Assembly: GCF_003054285.1 (NCBI RefSeq)
Contig: NZ_QBKS01000001.1
Location: 1,674,001 to 1,738,000, forward strand
Origin: Litoreibacter ponti
GTDB lineage: Bacteria; Pseudomonadota; Alphaproteobacteria; Rhodobacterales; Rhodobacteraceae
Reading direction: 5' to 3'
DNA: 64,000 bases
A program made the position numbers and the translations under genes. This document shows, piece after piece, positions 8,726-17,324 of the stretch. The notes beneath the pieces were generated by a model. The model saw nothing but the letters and a program-made list of their open reading frames with translations, was not told the origin of the DNA and did not search any database. Position 1 is the stretch's first letter. Each line of letters starts with the position of its first letter.

Positions 8726-8997
8726 CTGTCGGGGCCGAACCGCTTGTAGAGGTTCATCGTGTCCGCCGAGATGTAGCCGTAGATGATCGCCGCGCAGAGC
8801 GGGATCCACAGCACAAACGCGATGACAGAGGTAATGGCGAAGGTGCGGCCCATCTGCTCTTGTGCGGGGGCGGATTTGGGGGTGCCCGGCACCACCTCGC
8901 CCGCGTCACCCTGAGTGCGGGTGCGAAACGGCATCACGCAGAACAGGCACAAAAACCACAGGCAGGCGTAGACCACGAGGGCGGAGGTGACGGCCAT
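8722..8997 (-). CDS. DUF1467 family membrane protein
   Basis: A 91-residue protein with two TM helices, one at residues about 5-24 (VVYACLWFLCLFCVMPF) and one at about 53-75, separated by a polar linker. This is the DUF1467 layout found in alphaproteobacteria, where it typically follows the methylmalonyl-CoA epimerase gene. Function unknown. Its ATG overlaps the stop of mce by one base (TAATG), so coupled translation is expected. Confidence 0.85.
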   Translation of the reverse strand: MAVTSALVVYACLWFLCLFCVMPFRTRTQGDAGEVVPGTPKSAPAQEQMGRTFAITSVIAFVLWIPLCAAIIYGYISADTMNLYKRFGPDS

Positions 8998-9407
8998 TAC
9001 GCCTGCTCCAGCTCGACCAGCGTGCCGGTGAAATCCTTTGGATGCAGGAACAGTACCGGCTTGCCGTGGGCGCCGATCTTGGGCTCGCCGCTGCCCAGCA
9101 CGCGCGCGCCGCTGGCGCTCAGGCGGTCGCGGGCCTCAAGAATGTCGTCGACCTCGTAGCAGATATGGTGAATGCCGCCCGAGGGGTTCTTGTCGAGGAA
9201 GCCTTGGATCGGGCTGTCCTCGCCCAGCGGATGCAAAAGCTCGATCTTGGTGTTGGGCAGCTCGATAAACACGACCGTGACGCCGTGATCGGGCTCGTCC
9301 TGGGGCGCGCCGACATTGGCGCCAAGGGTGTTTTCGTACTGCGCGCAAGCGGCGGCAAGGTCCGGCACGGCGATGGCGACATGGTTCAAGCGACCGATCA
9401 TGGGCAT
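8997..9407 (-). CDS. mce: methylmalonyl-CoA epimerase
   Basis: A 136-residue VOC-fold enzyme interconverting (2R)- and (2S)-methylmalonyl-CoA in propionyl-CoA assimilation. The start MIGRLNHVAIAVPDL carries the first metal-binding His. GIHHICYEVDD supplies another His, and the C-terminal TLVELEQA carries the metal-binding Glu. The frame is open to 9491, but a CAGGAG ribosome-binding site precedes ATG 9407 and the family begins here; ATG 9401 is a second option. Confidence 0.93.
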   Translation of the reverse strand: MPMIGRLNHVAIAVPDLAAACAQYENTLGANVGAPQDEPDHGVTVVFIELPNTKIELLHPLGEDSPIQGFLDKNPSGGIHHICYEVDDILEARDRLSASGARVLGSGEPKIGAHGKPVLFLHPKDFTGTLVELEQA

Positions 9408-9586
9408 GGCTCCTGTTGCGGTTTTGGCGGTTATTGCGGGCGCTGCCCCCGCGCGCAAGCCGGTTCGCTGCGTAAAATCAGCGCTGTTCACCTTCTGTTA
9501 GGCAAGAGCGGGCAACGTGGAGCGCAGTTTCCGACTCACCCCTTTCTCTGCTCGAGGTTCAGAAAATGCCCGAAGACCAAGGATAT

Positions 9587-10288
9587 ATGACCATGAACGT
9601 GCATGCCACCGCCCTGCGCCCCCTGTTGGGGCTGACGGTGCTGGTGGTGGAAGACAGCCGCTTCGCCTCGGAGGCGATCCGGCTCTTGTGCATCCGCTCC
9701 GGCGCGCGCATCCGCCGGGCCGACAGCCTGACCGCCGCGCATCGGCACTTGCGGGTCTATCGCCCGTCGGTGGTGATCATCGATCTGGGCCTTCCGGATG
9801 GCTCCGGCGTCGACCTGATCGCGGAGCTTGCCGGCGAGGACGCGAGCGCCCGCCCGGTGATCCTGGCGACCAGTGGCGCGGATGGCGACGGGATGGCGCA
9901 GGTGGCGCTCGATCACGGGGCAGACGAGTTCCTGCCCAAGCCCATCGCCTCTGTCGCGCAGTTCCAGCAGACCATCCTGAGCCACCTGCCCGTGGACATG
10001 CGCCCCGCCGGGCCGCGCCTGATGTCGGACGAGACGATCTCCCCCGACCCCATCGCGCTGACCGAGGATCTGTCCCATCTCGACGAGCTGCTGGGCAGCG
10101 GGCAGGACGCGCTGCCCTATGTGACACCGTTCCTGCAGGGGCTGGCACGTCTGACCGATGACAGCGAGCTGAAGCGGGTGTCCGCCGGGCTGTCGGCGGC
10201 GATGAAGAGCGGCACCGGCCATCGCGCCGCAATCACGGCCACCCGCGACATGATCCGGGCGCGGCTGGACATGCGCGAGCTGGTCTAG
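9587..10288 (+). CDS. response regulator with receiver domain and helical C-terminus
   Basis: A 233-residue protein. The receiver domain covers residues about 15-140, with acidic pocket VVEDS, phospho-acceptor Asp near 66 in VVIIDLGLPDGSG, the conserved T/S in ILATSGADGDG and Lys in FLPKPIAS. The remaining 90 residues are helical and resemble no DNA-binding domain I recognise, so output may be protein-protein. No kinase is adjacent. ATG 9587 has an AGGA site 4 nt upstream, better than the ATG at 9566. It converges tail to tail with the acetyltransferase gene, the two stops sharing a CTAG. Confidence 0.82.
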   Translation: MTMNVHATALRPLLGLTVLVVEDSRFASEAIRLLCIRSGARIRRADSLTAAHRHLRVYRPSVVIIDLGLPDGSGVDLIAELAGEDASARPVILATSGADGDGMAQVALDHGADEFLPKPIASVAQFQQTILSHLPVDMRPAGPRLMSDETISPDPIALTEDLSHLDELLGSGQDALPYVTPFLQGLARLTDDSELKRVSAGLSAAMKSGTGHRAAITATRDMIRARLDMRELV

Positions 10289-10986
10289 AGCGCAGGGTCG
10301 CTTGCGACCCGTACCAGCCGCGTGAGCGCGCCCAGGCTCTCGCGCTGCTGGCCGTTTGCGTCGAAATTCGCGGGCGCAAGCCAGGCCTCGAACGCCTCTT
10401 TCAGCGCGGGCCACTCCGCGTCGATGCAGGCAAACCAGGCGGTGTCGCGGTTGCGCCCTTTCACGACGGCAGCCTGACGAAAGATGCCTTCGAAGCTGAA
10501 CCCGAAGCGTTGTGCCGCGCGGCGTGAGCCCAGATTGGCCGCATCGCATTTCCACTCGAAACGGCGGTAGCCCGCCTCAAAAGCCCACGACATCATCAGG
10601 TAGATCGCCTCCGTCGCCGCAGGGGTTCTCTGCAGCTCGGGCGCGAAGTTGATATGCCCCACCTCGATCGATCCCGCCTCGGGCGCGATCCTCAAGTAGC
10701 TGGCCACGCCGCAATAGTGCCCGCTCTCGCAGGACTTGACGGCATAAAGGCGCGGGTCCTCCAGCGCCGCCATCTCGCGTGCCCAGCGGTGGTAGCGCGC
10801 CGAGCTGGCAAAGGGGCCATAGGGCAGGAAATCCCAGATCGCATCATCGGCGCTGTTGGCACGGTGCAGATCGCCCGCATGGGCGTCCGGGTCGATCCGC
10901 TCCAGCACCGCGTAGCGGCCCGCGCGGGTGCGAAACTCCGGCCGCTCGGGTGGGGTCCAATCCGCCAGGGGCCTGTCGTCGCGCAT
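10285..10986 (-). CDS. GNAT family N-acetyltransferase, RimJ/RimL-like
   Basis: A 233-residue acetyltransferase. The fold markers are YCGVASYLRI (beta strand), GSIEVGHINFAPELQRTPAATEAIYLM (acetyl-CoA P-loop variant and helix) and YRRFEWKCDAANLGSRRAAQRFGFSFEG, the classic RimJ/RimL N-x-x-S-x-x-A-x-x-x-G-F motif. Members of this subgroup (Pfam Acetyltransf_3) modify protein N-termini or small molecules; the substrate is not predictable here. It shares a CTAG stop overlap with the response regulator downstream. Confidence 0.88.
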   Translation of the reverse strand: MRDDRPLADWTPPERPEFRTRAGRYAVLERIDPDAHAGDLHRANSADDAIWDFLPYGPFASSARYHRWAREMAALEDPRLYAVKSCESGHYCGVASYLRIAPEAGSIEVGHINFAPELQRTPAATEAIYLMMSWAFEAGYRRFEWKCDAANLGSRRAAQRFGFSFEGIFRQAAVVKGRNRDTAWFACIDAEWPALKEAFEAWLAPANFDANGQQRESLGALTRLVRVASDPAL

Positions 10987-11180
10987 CGGTTTCTCCGGTC
11001 AGTTTCGCTGCACGCTAGACCGGGTGTTCGCAAAGGACTAGCCGAAAATACCGCGAAAAAGGGCTTGAAATGACCTGCATCTCACCCGGAACGCGGCGCA
11101 ATCCTGCCACGTTTGCCCGGCATCAATAGCCATAGACCAGACACAGGCGGCGCGATCGCCAAAGGACAGAGGAACGAGTG

Positions 11181-11369
11181 ATGATGACCCGGATGAAAGC
11201 CTTCCTGACGGCCGAAGATGGCGCTGCCGTCGTAGACATGACCATGCTGATGGCCGCCCTTGTGGGTCTGGCGCTGGCCGTGACCGTGCAAGTCTCCAAC
11301 GGTATGGAGGACCTGTCGGGCGATCTGTCGACCACCATGGTCAACCATGACGTGAATCCCGCCTTTTAA
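11181..11369 (+). CDS. Flp/type IVb pilin-like peptide
   Basis: A 62-residue peptide with a short basic leader (MMTRMKAFLTAEDG), then AAVVDMTMLMAALVGLALAV as one hydrophobic helix, then a polar tail. This resembles Flp prepilins, where cleavage follows the Gly and residue 5 of the mature chain is Glu; here position 5 is Asp (G-AAVVD). No tad/cpa assembly genes are in the window. An AGAGGA site lies 7 nt upstream of ATG 11181; the GTG at 11178 is in frame but unlikely. Confidence 0.6.
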   Translation: MMTRMKAFLTAEDGAAVVDMTMLMAALVGLALAVTVQVSNGMEDLSGDLSTTMVNHDVNPAF

Positions 11370-11372
11370 GGC

Positions 11373-12584
11373 CTAAGCCAAGAGCCCGGGATCAGCGCCA
11401 AGCTGCAGGCCCGGGAAGACGATCTGCTCCAGCGTCGTCGCATCAAGCCCGTACATGCCGCGCATGAACCACGCGATGTAGGCGCGCACGTCCGAGGTCG
11501 GCATGAGATCGCGTCGACCGTAGAGCGCGGCTTCCGCAAGTCCGGGCCAGTCCCCATAGACCTTGCCGCCGCGCACCGCGCCGCCGGCCATGATCATCGC
11601 ACCACCCGTGCCGTGATCGGTTCCGCGGGTGCCATTCTCGCGCGCCGTGCGCCCGAACTCCGTCACCGCCACCACTGCCGTCGACTGCCAGCGCGGTCCC
11701 AGCCCGGCCTTCAGCGTCAGGATCGCATCCTGCAACGCGCCCAAGGCCCGGTTCAGCCCGCGGGTCTGGTTGCGATGGGTGTCCCAACCGCCGAGCGAGA
11801 ACGCCGCGATCCGCGCCGTCTCGGTCAATCGCCGGGCCGCGAAATCCGCCAAGACCGCCCCGTCCCCCGCCTTGCCCGCCGCCTTGACCGCGCGGCGCAG
11901 ATCCTGGCTCGACAGCCCGAAGCTGTCATCACTGGCAAGGCCCAGGCTTTCGGCGATCTCCAGCGCCTCGACGCTGGTGTCGCGAAAGAGCGGGTCATCA
12001 TGGTAGACCTCTTCGAGCAGCAGACGCGCCTGCGGCGACATGTCGATGCGCCCATCCGGCGACCAGCTGGACACCGGTGCGCGGCCCGCCATCAGCTTCA
12101 TCTCCGAGCGCCCGATGGCAAAAGCGGTCTCGGATCCCACGCCGGGCATCACCTGCAACAGGCGGTTCAGCCAGCCTTCGCGCGTCTTCGCCACATCCAT
12201 GCCGGTGCCTGCCTCCAGCAGGTCCTGCCCGTCGAAATGGCTGCGTTTGTTGCGGTAGGGCGTCGAGACGGCGTGGGCGAAGGCCAGATCGCCCGCCTCC
12301 CAGAGCGGTGCGAGCCCGCCCAGCCCGGGATGCAGGGCGAAGAAGCCATCGAGCGAGCGCGCTTCCGCCTCCCGCACGAGGCCGGGGCGATAGGACGCCA
12401 GCAGCGGATCGCCGACCGGGCGCAGCACATCGAGCCCGTCCATCGCCCCGCGCAGGATGATCACAACCAACCGGTTCTCGCCCGGCGCATCGGCCAGCGT
12501 CACCGGGGTCAGCAGTGGGCTCGCGGCCAGCGAGCAGCCCAGCGCTGTGGCGCGGCTCAGGAACATGCGTCTCGACAGGGCCAT
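11373..12584 (-). CDS. DUF1501 family Tat-exported protein
   Basis: A 403-residue protein with a twin-arginine leader (SRRMFLSRATALGCSLAASP) and the DUF1501 pattern: RLVVIILRGAMDGLDVLRP, VVAVTEFGRTARENG and GTDHGTGGAMIMAGG. The fold is sulfatase/alkaline-phosphatase-like; function is unknown. DUF1501 genes nearly always follow DUF1800 genes, as here. The start ATG 12584 is preceded by AGGAGA within the end of the upstream gene; GTG 12587 is in frame. The intergenic gap is negligible, so the pair forms an operon. Confidence 0.88.
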   Translation of the reverse strand: MALSRRMFLSRATALGCSLAASPLLTPVTLADAPGENRLVVIILRGAMDGLDVLRPVGDPLLASYRPGLVREAEARSLDGFFALHPGLGGLAPLWEAGDLAFAHAVSTPYRNKRSHFDGQDLLEAGTGMDVAKTREGWLNRLLQVMPGVGSETAFAIGRSEMKLMAGRAPVSSWSPDGRIDMSPQARLLLEEVYHDDPLFRDTSVEALEIAESLGLASDDSFGLSSQDLRRAVKAAGKAGDGAVLADFAARRLTETARIAAFSLGGWDTHRNQTRGLNRALGALQDAILTLKAGLGPRWQSTAVVAVTEFGRTARENGTRGTDHGTGGAMIMAGGAVRGGKVYGDWPGLAEAALYGRRDLMPTSDVRAYIAWFMRGMYGLDATTLEQIVFPGLQLGADPGLLA

Positions 12585-12587
12585 CAC

Positions 12588-13964
12588 TTATCTCCTTTGG
12601 AACGCGGGCGAGGCAAGGATGAGCCCGACCCCCTCGCGCCGTGTCTCTGCGGCGCGGGCGGCGAAGCTGACTTTCTCATCCGCGACCGACCCCAGCGCCA
12701 CCTCGACGAAGTCACGCGGATCGGGCAGGCTGCGGAAGAAGGACGACGGCACCGCCATCGACCATTGGATCCGGGCCGCAAGGCCCTGGGGCGTGATCCA
12801 CGCCTCCGCCTCTTCCGGCCAGCCATCGGGGCCGCCGGGGCGCAACCAATGTTGCCCCATGCCCATCATCGGCGCGACCAGATAGCCGCGGGCGCGCGAG
12901 CGGTTGAGCTGCGCGAGCGAGCGCACCGGCACCTCCAGCGCCCGCAGGGCGGAGGCCACGAAATCAATGGGTTGCTTGACCTTCTGGCCGAAACTCTGCC
13001 ACGCGAACGGGTGCTCCAGCATTACCGCGTAGACCGCCCGCAGATCGCCATCCGTGACCAAAAACGTGTCAGCCATAGCTGCGACCAGCGCCGCGTCCGG
13101 CGTGTCGGACAGAAAGTGCACCGCCAGCTTGCGCGCGATATGGCGCGCGGTGTCGGGGTGGCGCGCCACGTCGCTGAGGAACTGCAGCACATGCTCGACC
13201 GACGCAGGACCGCCGCCATAGCTTAGCCCCAGCACCGTCTCGGCCCCGGGCTCTGCCGCCTTGGCGCGGAACACAAAGCCCTGTTGCAGGTCAGTTCCCA
13301 TGCCGGTCAGAAGCTGCGCCAACTCATGCACGTCGCCTTGGGTGTAGGCCCCGCCGACCCCCAGCGTGTGCAGCTCCAGCATCTCGCGCGCGAGGTTCTC
13401 GTTGAGCCCCTTGCGCCCTTTTGCGGCCTTCGCATTCGGCCCGACGGAGCCGTTCTGATCAAGGTAGTCGAGCATCATCGGTGAGGTCACGACCGCCTTC
13501 AGCATATCCTCGAACCGCCCCGCGATATGGGGCCGGATGCTTTCCTCGACATAGGTCGGCTCGGCCCGGCGGGTCAGGTTGTTCTTGCCCACGACGGTGA
13601 AATGATCGCCCCAGAACCGCGCCAATCGCTCGCGAAAAGGCTGCTGGGACAGGATCGAGCGGCCCAGCACCGGGGCGAGCAGCGCGTCGAGCTTTCGGGT
13701 ATAGGCCCGTTGCGCCACCTTGTAGGCCTCGCGCAGATCGTCGGCATCCGGCCCGTTGCGCCCCTTGCGCGCGGCCTTGTTCAGCTTGCGGATCTCCGCC
13801 ATCTCCGGCAGCAGGTCAGAGGCGCGCGGCACCGGCAACAGCTCTGCCATTGCGTCGGCCCCGTCGAGCTGACCCAGCAGCGCCGCCACGCTGTCGGGCG
13901 GGGCAATCGCGGGGGCCAGCCCCTCGCCGAAGCGGATCGCGGCAATGTCGGGCGAAAACGCCAT
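12588..13964 (-). CDS. DUF1800 family protein
   Basis: A 458-residue protein of the DUF1800 family. It has the family landmarks RLARFWGDHFTVVGKN, YVEESIRPHIAGRFEDML, the repeated AV-x-SP-M-x-x-YLDQNGSVGPNAKA block and NENLAREMLELHTLGVGGAYTQ, and near the C-terminus QPIDFVASALRAL. The role is unknown; with DUF1501 it is thought to belong to an exported pair. No clear signal peptide is visible at the chosen start (MAFSPDIAAIRFG), which matches family starts. Confidence 0.88.
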   Translation of the reverse strand: MAFSPDIAAIRFGEGLAPAIAPPDSVAALLGQLDGADAMAELLPVPRASDLLPEMAEIRKLNKAARKGRNGPDADDLREAYKVAQRAYTRKLDALLAPVLGRSILSQQPFRERLARFWGDHFTVVGKNNLTRRAEPTYVEESIRPHIAGRFEDMLKAVVTSPMMLDYLDQNGSVGPNAKAAKGRKGLNENLAREMLELHTLGVGGAYTQGDVHELAQLLTGMGTDLQQGFVFRAKAAEPGAETVLGLSYGGGPASVEHVLQFLSDVARHPDTARHIARKLAVHFLSDTPDAALVAAMADTFLVTDGDLRAVYAVMLEHPFAWQSFGQKVKQPIDFVASALRALEVPVRSLAQLNRSRARGYLVAPMMGMGQHWLRPGGPDGWPEEAEAWITPQGLAARIQWSMAVPSSFFRSLPDPRDFVEVALGSVADEKVSFAARAAETRREGVGLILASPAFQRR

Positions 13965-14141
13965 GCGGGCCTCATCTCGTGCGGGTCACGGACACTCTAA
14001 CGCATCCCTGGCGACTTTCCGTTGAAATTTCGTTGAGACCGGCGGCCGAGCGGCAAGAATTCTCCGACCGGCCCCGTGTCGGGAACCCAAAACCCGGCCA
14101 CCGCGTTCGCCTGCACACCTCCCTTATGCAGGATCAGCTCC

Positions 14142-14618
14142 ATGCCCGATATTTATACCGCCATCAAAGCCGACCACGACGACCACCGCGCGCTGCTTGA
14201 GACGATCGCCAACACCTCCGGCGCGTCCGAGACGCGGCAGAAGGCCTGGGACGATTTCTACAACGACGTCAAAAGCCACGCGGCGGCGGAGGAGGAGACG
14301 TTTTATTCGAAGCTGATCTCGAAAACCTGGGGCCAGGACGCCGCCCGCCACTCGGTCCACGAGCACCAGCAGCTCGACGATCTGATGGAAGAGCTGCGCG
14401 AGCTCGACATGTCGTCCGGCGGCTGGCTGGAGAAGTTCAAGGTGCTCAAGCATGACTACGAGCACCACATGGAAGAGGAAGAAGAAGAGGTCTTCACCCG
14501 CGCCCGCGAGGTCATCTCCGAGGATGAAATCGAAGGCTACGGCGACCGCTTCCTTGCGCGCAAGGACGAAGAGCGCGGCCTGATCGACGCCAAGCGCGAG
14601 GACAGTCTGGAAGACTGA
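14142..14618 (+). CDS. hemerythrin HHE cation-binding domain protein
   Basis: A 158-residue four-helix-bundle protein. Iron ligands are visible in KADHDDHRALLETI, VKSHAAAEEETFY, SVHEHQQLDDLMEEL and LKHDYEHHMEEEEEEVF, the H-x3-H, H-x3-E, H-x3-H and H-x3-H/E pattern of HHE domains. These bind di-iron and sense or buffer O2 or NO. The C-terminal third is very acidic. The frame extends upstream to 14076, but the family starts at MPDIYTAIKADH. Confidence 0.88.
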   Translation: MPDIYTAIKADHDDHRALLETIANTSGASETRQKAWDDFYNDVKSHAAAEEETFYSKLISKTWGQDAARHSVHEHQQLDDLMEELRELDMSSGGWLEKFKVLKHDYEHHMEEEEEEVFTRAREVISEDEIEGYGDRFLARKDEERGLIDAKREDSLED

Positions 14619-14631
14619 CGCGCGTAGCGGA

Positions 14632-15132
14632 CTAGAAGCGAAATCCCTGCGGGTAGTCGTGCAAACCGTCGAAATCGGCCTTGCCGATCTCGATGCCGGA
14701 CTGCCTGAGGATCGCGAAGCCCATTGTCAGGTGAAACAGGAAGTTCGGCAGCCCAAAGCGTAGCGCGTAATCCGCGCCGTCCTGCTCCAATTCCGCGAAA
14801 CCCGCGCGATGATTTATCGTGCGGGTTTGGCCGTTTTCAAAGTCGTCCGGGCTTAATTCGGCCAAAGCAGCGCGGGCAAAAGCGATCCGGGCGCGTAGGC
14901 CCTCAACGTCCATGCCGACATCTTCAAACTCCGGCACGTCGCGGCCCGCCAACGGGTACGCAATGCGAAGCGCGAAGCCTGTGGCCGTCGCGAACTGCTC
15001 GGCGGCTGTGAACATGTCCGGCGCGAGGCGCGCGTCCAGCACCTCGGGGCGGTGAACCACCTTGCCGACCAGCGCGTCCGTGCGATCCAGGTAATGGCCC
15101 AGGACCGGGATGATCGCATCGTACAGGTTCAC
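14632..15132 (-). CDS. DUF1993 family protein
   Basis: A 166-residue soluble protein starting MNLYDAIIPVLGHYLDRTDAL. The pattern of a first helix with a His, then LAPDMFTAAEQFATATGFA, and the C-terminal NFLFHLTMGFAILRQSGIEIGKADFDG matches DUF1993 (a DinB-like four-helix fold). Function unknown. It lies 13 nt downstream of aspS on the same strand and is probably co-transcribed. Confidence 0.85.
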   Translation of the reverse strand: MNLYDAIIPVLGHYLDRTDALVGKVVHRPEVLDARLAPDMFTAAEQFATATGFALRIAYPLAGRDVPEFEDVGMDVEGLRARIAFARAALAELSPDDFENGQTRTINHRAGFAELEQDGADYALRFGLPNFLFHLTMGFAILRQSGIEIGKADFDGLHDYPQGFRF

Positions 15133-15145
15133 CGCGACGCCGCGC

Positions 15146-17134
15146 TCATTCCTGCGGGATCACACGCAGGCCCAGCTCCATCAGCTGATCCGAGGTGGGA
15201 TCGGACGGGGCGGACATCATCAGGTCCTCGGCGCGTTGGTTCATGGGGAACAGGATCACCTCGCGGATGTTCTGCTCGTCGGCCAGCAGCATCACGATGC
15301 GGTCGATGCCTGCCGCGCAACCACCGTGGGGCGGCGCGCCGTATTGGAACGCGTTAACCATACCGCCGAAGCGCTTGCGCACCTCGTCCTCGCCGTAGCC
15401 CGCAAGCTCGAACGCCTTGAACATGATCTCGGGGCGGTGGTTCCGGATCGCACCGGAGATCAGCTCGTAGCCGTTGCAGGCCAGATCGTACTGGTAGCCG
15501 AGCACGTCGAGCGGATCGCCCTCAAGTGCCTCCATCCCGCCCTGCGGCATCGAGAACGGGTTGTGGGAGAAGTCGATCTTGCCACTTTCCTCATCGGCCT
15601 CGTACATCGGGAAGTCCACGATCCACGCGAAGGCAAAGCGGTCGGTGTCGGTTAGCTTCAGCTCATTGCCAATCTCGACTCGCGCGCGGCCCGCGACGGA
15701 TTCAAACGCCGACGGCTTGCCGCCGAGGAAGAAGGCCGCGTCGCCGACACCAAGGCCCAGCTGCTGGCGGATCGCTTCGGTGCGCTCGGGGCCGATGTTT
15801 TTTGCCAGAGGCCCGGCGGCTTCTAGCTCACCGCGCCTTGGAAAGGCAACACGGCGTTTCTCGCCAGCGATTTGAAGATCCAAGGGGTCGCCTTTTTCAA
15901 TGAGTCCAGCAATCTCATGTAATCGATCGGAGTTTCCCGGGGCACCGCCTCCATGTTCCCCGTTTAGAATCTCGGTCAATATCGTTTGATTGACTTGCCG
16001 GTCTTCAATCCATTTTTCGATTTCTCCGCCAATGCCGGGATCGTTAACAACTTCTCGCCACAAAATGTAGCCCATACCAGGCAAGCCCTCTTTCTGGGCA
16101 AAGGCATTCATGCGGTCGCAGAACTTGCGCGAGCCGCCGGTGGGGGCGGGAATGGCGCGGATCTCGGTGCCGTCCTGCTCCAGCAGTTTCGCGAAAATCG
16201 CGAAACCGGAATCGCGGAAGTGGTCGGAGACCACTTGCATTTTGATAGGATTGCGCAGGTCGGGCTTGTCGGTGCCGTACCAAAGGGCCGCGTCCTTGTA
16301 GCTGATCTGCTCCCACGTCTCGTCGACTTTGCGCCCACCGCCGAACTCCTCAAAGATGCCCTGAACCACCGGCTGGATCGTGTCGAACACGTCCTGCTGT
16401 TCGACAAAGCTCATCTCGAGGTCGAGCTGGTAGAAATCCGTGGGCGAGCGGTCGGCGCGCGGGTCCTCGTCACGGAAACAGGGGGCGATCTGGAAATACT
16501 TGTCGAAGCCCGAAACCATCAGCAGCTGTTTGAACTGCTGGGGGGCCTGCGGCAGGGCGTAGAACTTGCCCGGGTGCAGGCGCGACGGCACAAGGAAGTC
16601 GCGCGCGCCTTCGGGGCTGGAGGCGGTGATAATCGGCGTCTGGAACTCGCGGAACTTCTGGTCCCACATCCGCTTGCGGATCGAGGCCACCACGTCCGAG
16701 CGCAGGGTCATGTTCTTTTGCATCGCCTCGCGGCGCAGGTCGAGGAAGCGATATTTCAGCCGGGTCTCTTCGGGGTATTCCTGATCGCCAAACACCATCA
16801 GGGGCAGCTCGCCCGAGGCGCCGAGCACCTCCATATCGCGGATGAACACCTCGATCTCGCCGGTCGGGATCTTCTCGTTCACCAGAGACTCATCGCGCGC
16901 CTTGACGTTGCCGTCGATGCGGATGCACCACTCGGACCGCACCCTCTCGACCTCGTTGAACACGGGGCTGTCGGGATCGCACAGCACCTGGGTGATGCCG
17001 TAATGGTCGCGCAGGTCGATGAACAGCACGCCACCGTGATCGCGCACCCTGTGCACCCAGCCGGACAGGCGGACGGTGTCGCCGACATTGGCGGCGGTCA
17101 GTTCAGCGCAGGTGTGGCTGCGATATGCGTGCAT
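15146..17134 (-). CDS. aspS: aspartyl-tRNA synthetase with a 75-codon in-frame insertion
   Basis: Class II bacterial-type AspRS. The OB-fold anticodon domain starts MHAYRSHTCAEL and has GWVHRVRDHGG. Motif 2 is APCFRDEDPRADRSPTDFYQ, and motif 3 is GGCAAGIDRIVMLLADEQNIREV near the C-terminus. Length is 662 residues, about 70 more than usual. The excess lies at residues 362-436, between GMGYILWRE and LEAAGPLAKNIG inside the GAD insertion domain (nt 15827-16051). That segment is near 50% GC by hand count against about 63-65% around it. Motifs 1-3 are untouched. The frame is open upstream to 17248, but ATG 17134 gives the family start. Confidence 0.96.
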   Translation of the reverse strand: MHAYRSHTCAELTAANVGDTVRLSGWVHRVRDHGGVLFIDLRDHYGITQVLCDPDSPVFNEVERVRSEWCIRIDGNVKARDESLVNEKIPTGEIEVFIRDMEVLGASGELPLMVFGDQEYPEETRLKYRFLDLRREAMQKNMTLRSDVVASIRKRMWDQKFREFQTPIITASSPEGARDFLVPSRLHPGKFYALPQAPQQFKQLLMVSGFDKYFQIAPCFRDEDPRADRSPTDFYQLDLEMSFVEQQDVFDTIQPVVQGIFEEFGGGRKVDETWEQISYKDAALWYGTDKPDLRNPIKMQVVSDHFRDSGFAIFAKLLEQDGTEIRAIPAPTGGSRKFCDRMNAFAQKEGLPGMGYILWREVVNDPGIGGEIEKWIEDRQVNQTILTEILNGEHGGGAPGNSDRLHEIAGLIEKGDPLDLQIAGEKRRVAFPRRGELEAAGPLAKNIGPERTEAIRQQLGLGVGDAAFFLGGKPSAFESVAGRARVEIGNELKLTDTDRFAFAWIVDFPMYEADEESGKIDFSHNPFSMPQGGMEALEGDPLDVLGYQYDLACNGYELISGAIRNHRPEIMFKAFELAGYGEDEVRKRFGGMVNAFQYGAPPHGGCAAGIDRIVMLLADEQNIREVILFPMNQRAEDLMMSAPSDPTSDQLMELGLRVIPQE

Positions 17135-17324
17135 GATAGGGACCTTTTTGGGCTCAAATTCGTTCGGCCCGATACACAACCCCAGCCACGCAAAGTCAAG
17201 CAACCCTGCCTCAAAACCGCCATGGTTTCGATTTAATTGCAAAATCATCTCAAATTCAGGGCTTTGCTCTCTGAACCGGTTGGTTTAGTGGGGCATTCGA
17301 AAATTTGACAAGGCACGACACCCT

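Noticed and set aside
9421..9470. Third copy of the GGGGGC hairpin element
   Set aside because: It has a GGGCGCTGCCCCC-like stretch but lacks the symmetric stem, GCCGT and the GAACAAAGAA tail.
11613..13226. 537-codon plus-strand frame opposite the DUF1501/DUF1800 genes
   Set aside because: It spans two well-supported genes on the other strand and has an Arg/Gln/His-rich shadow composition.
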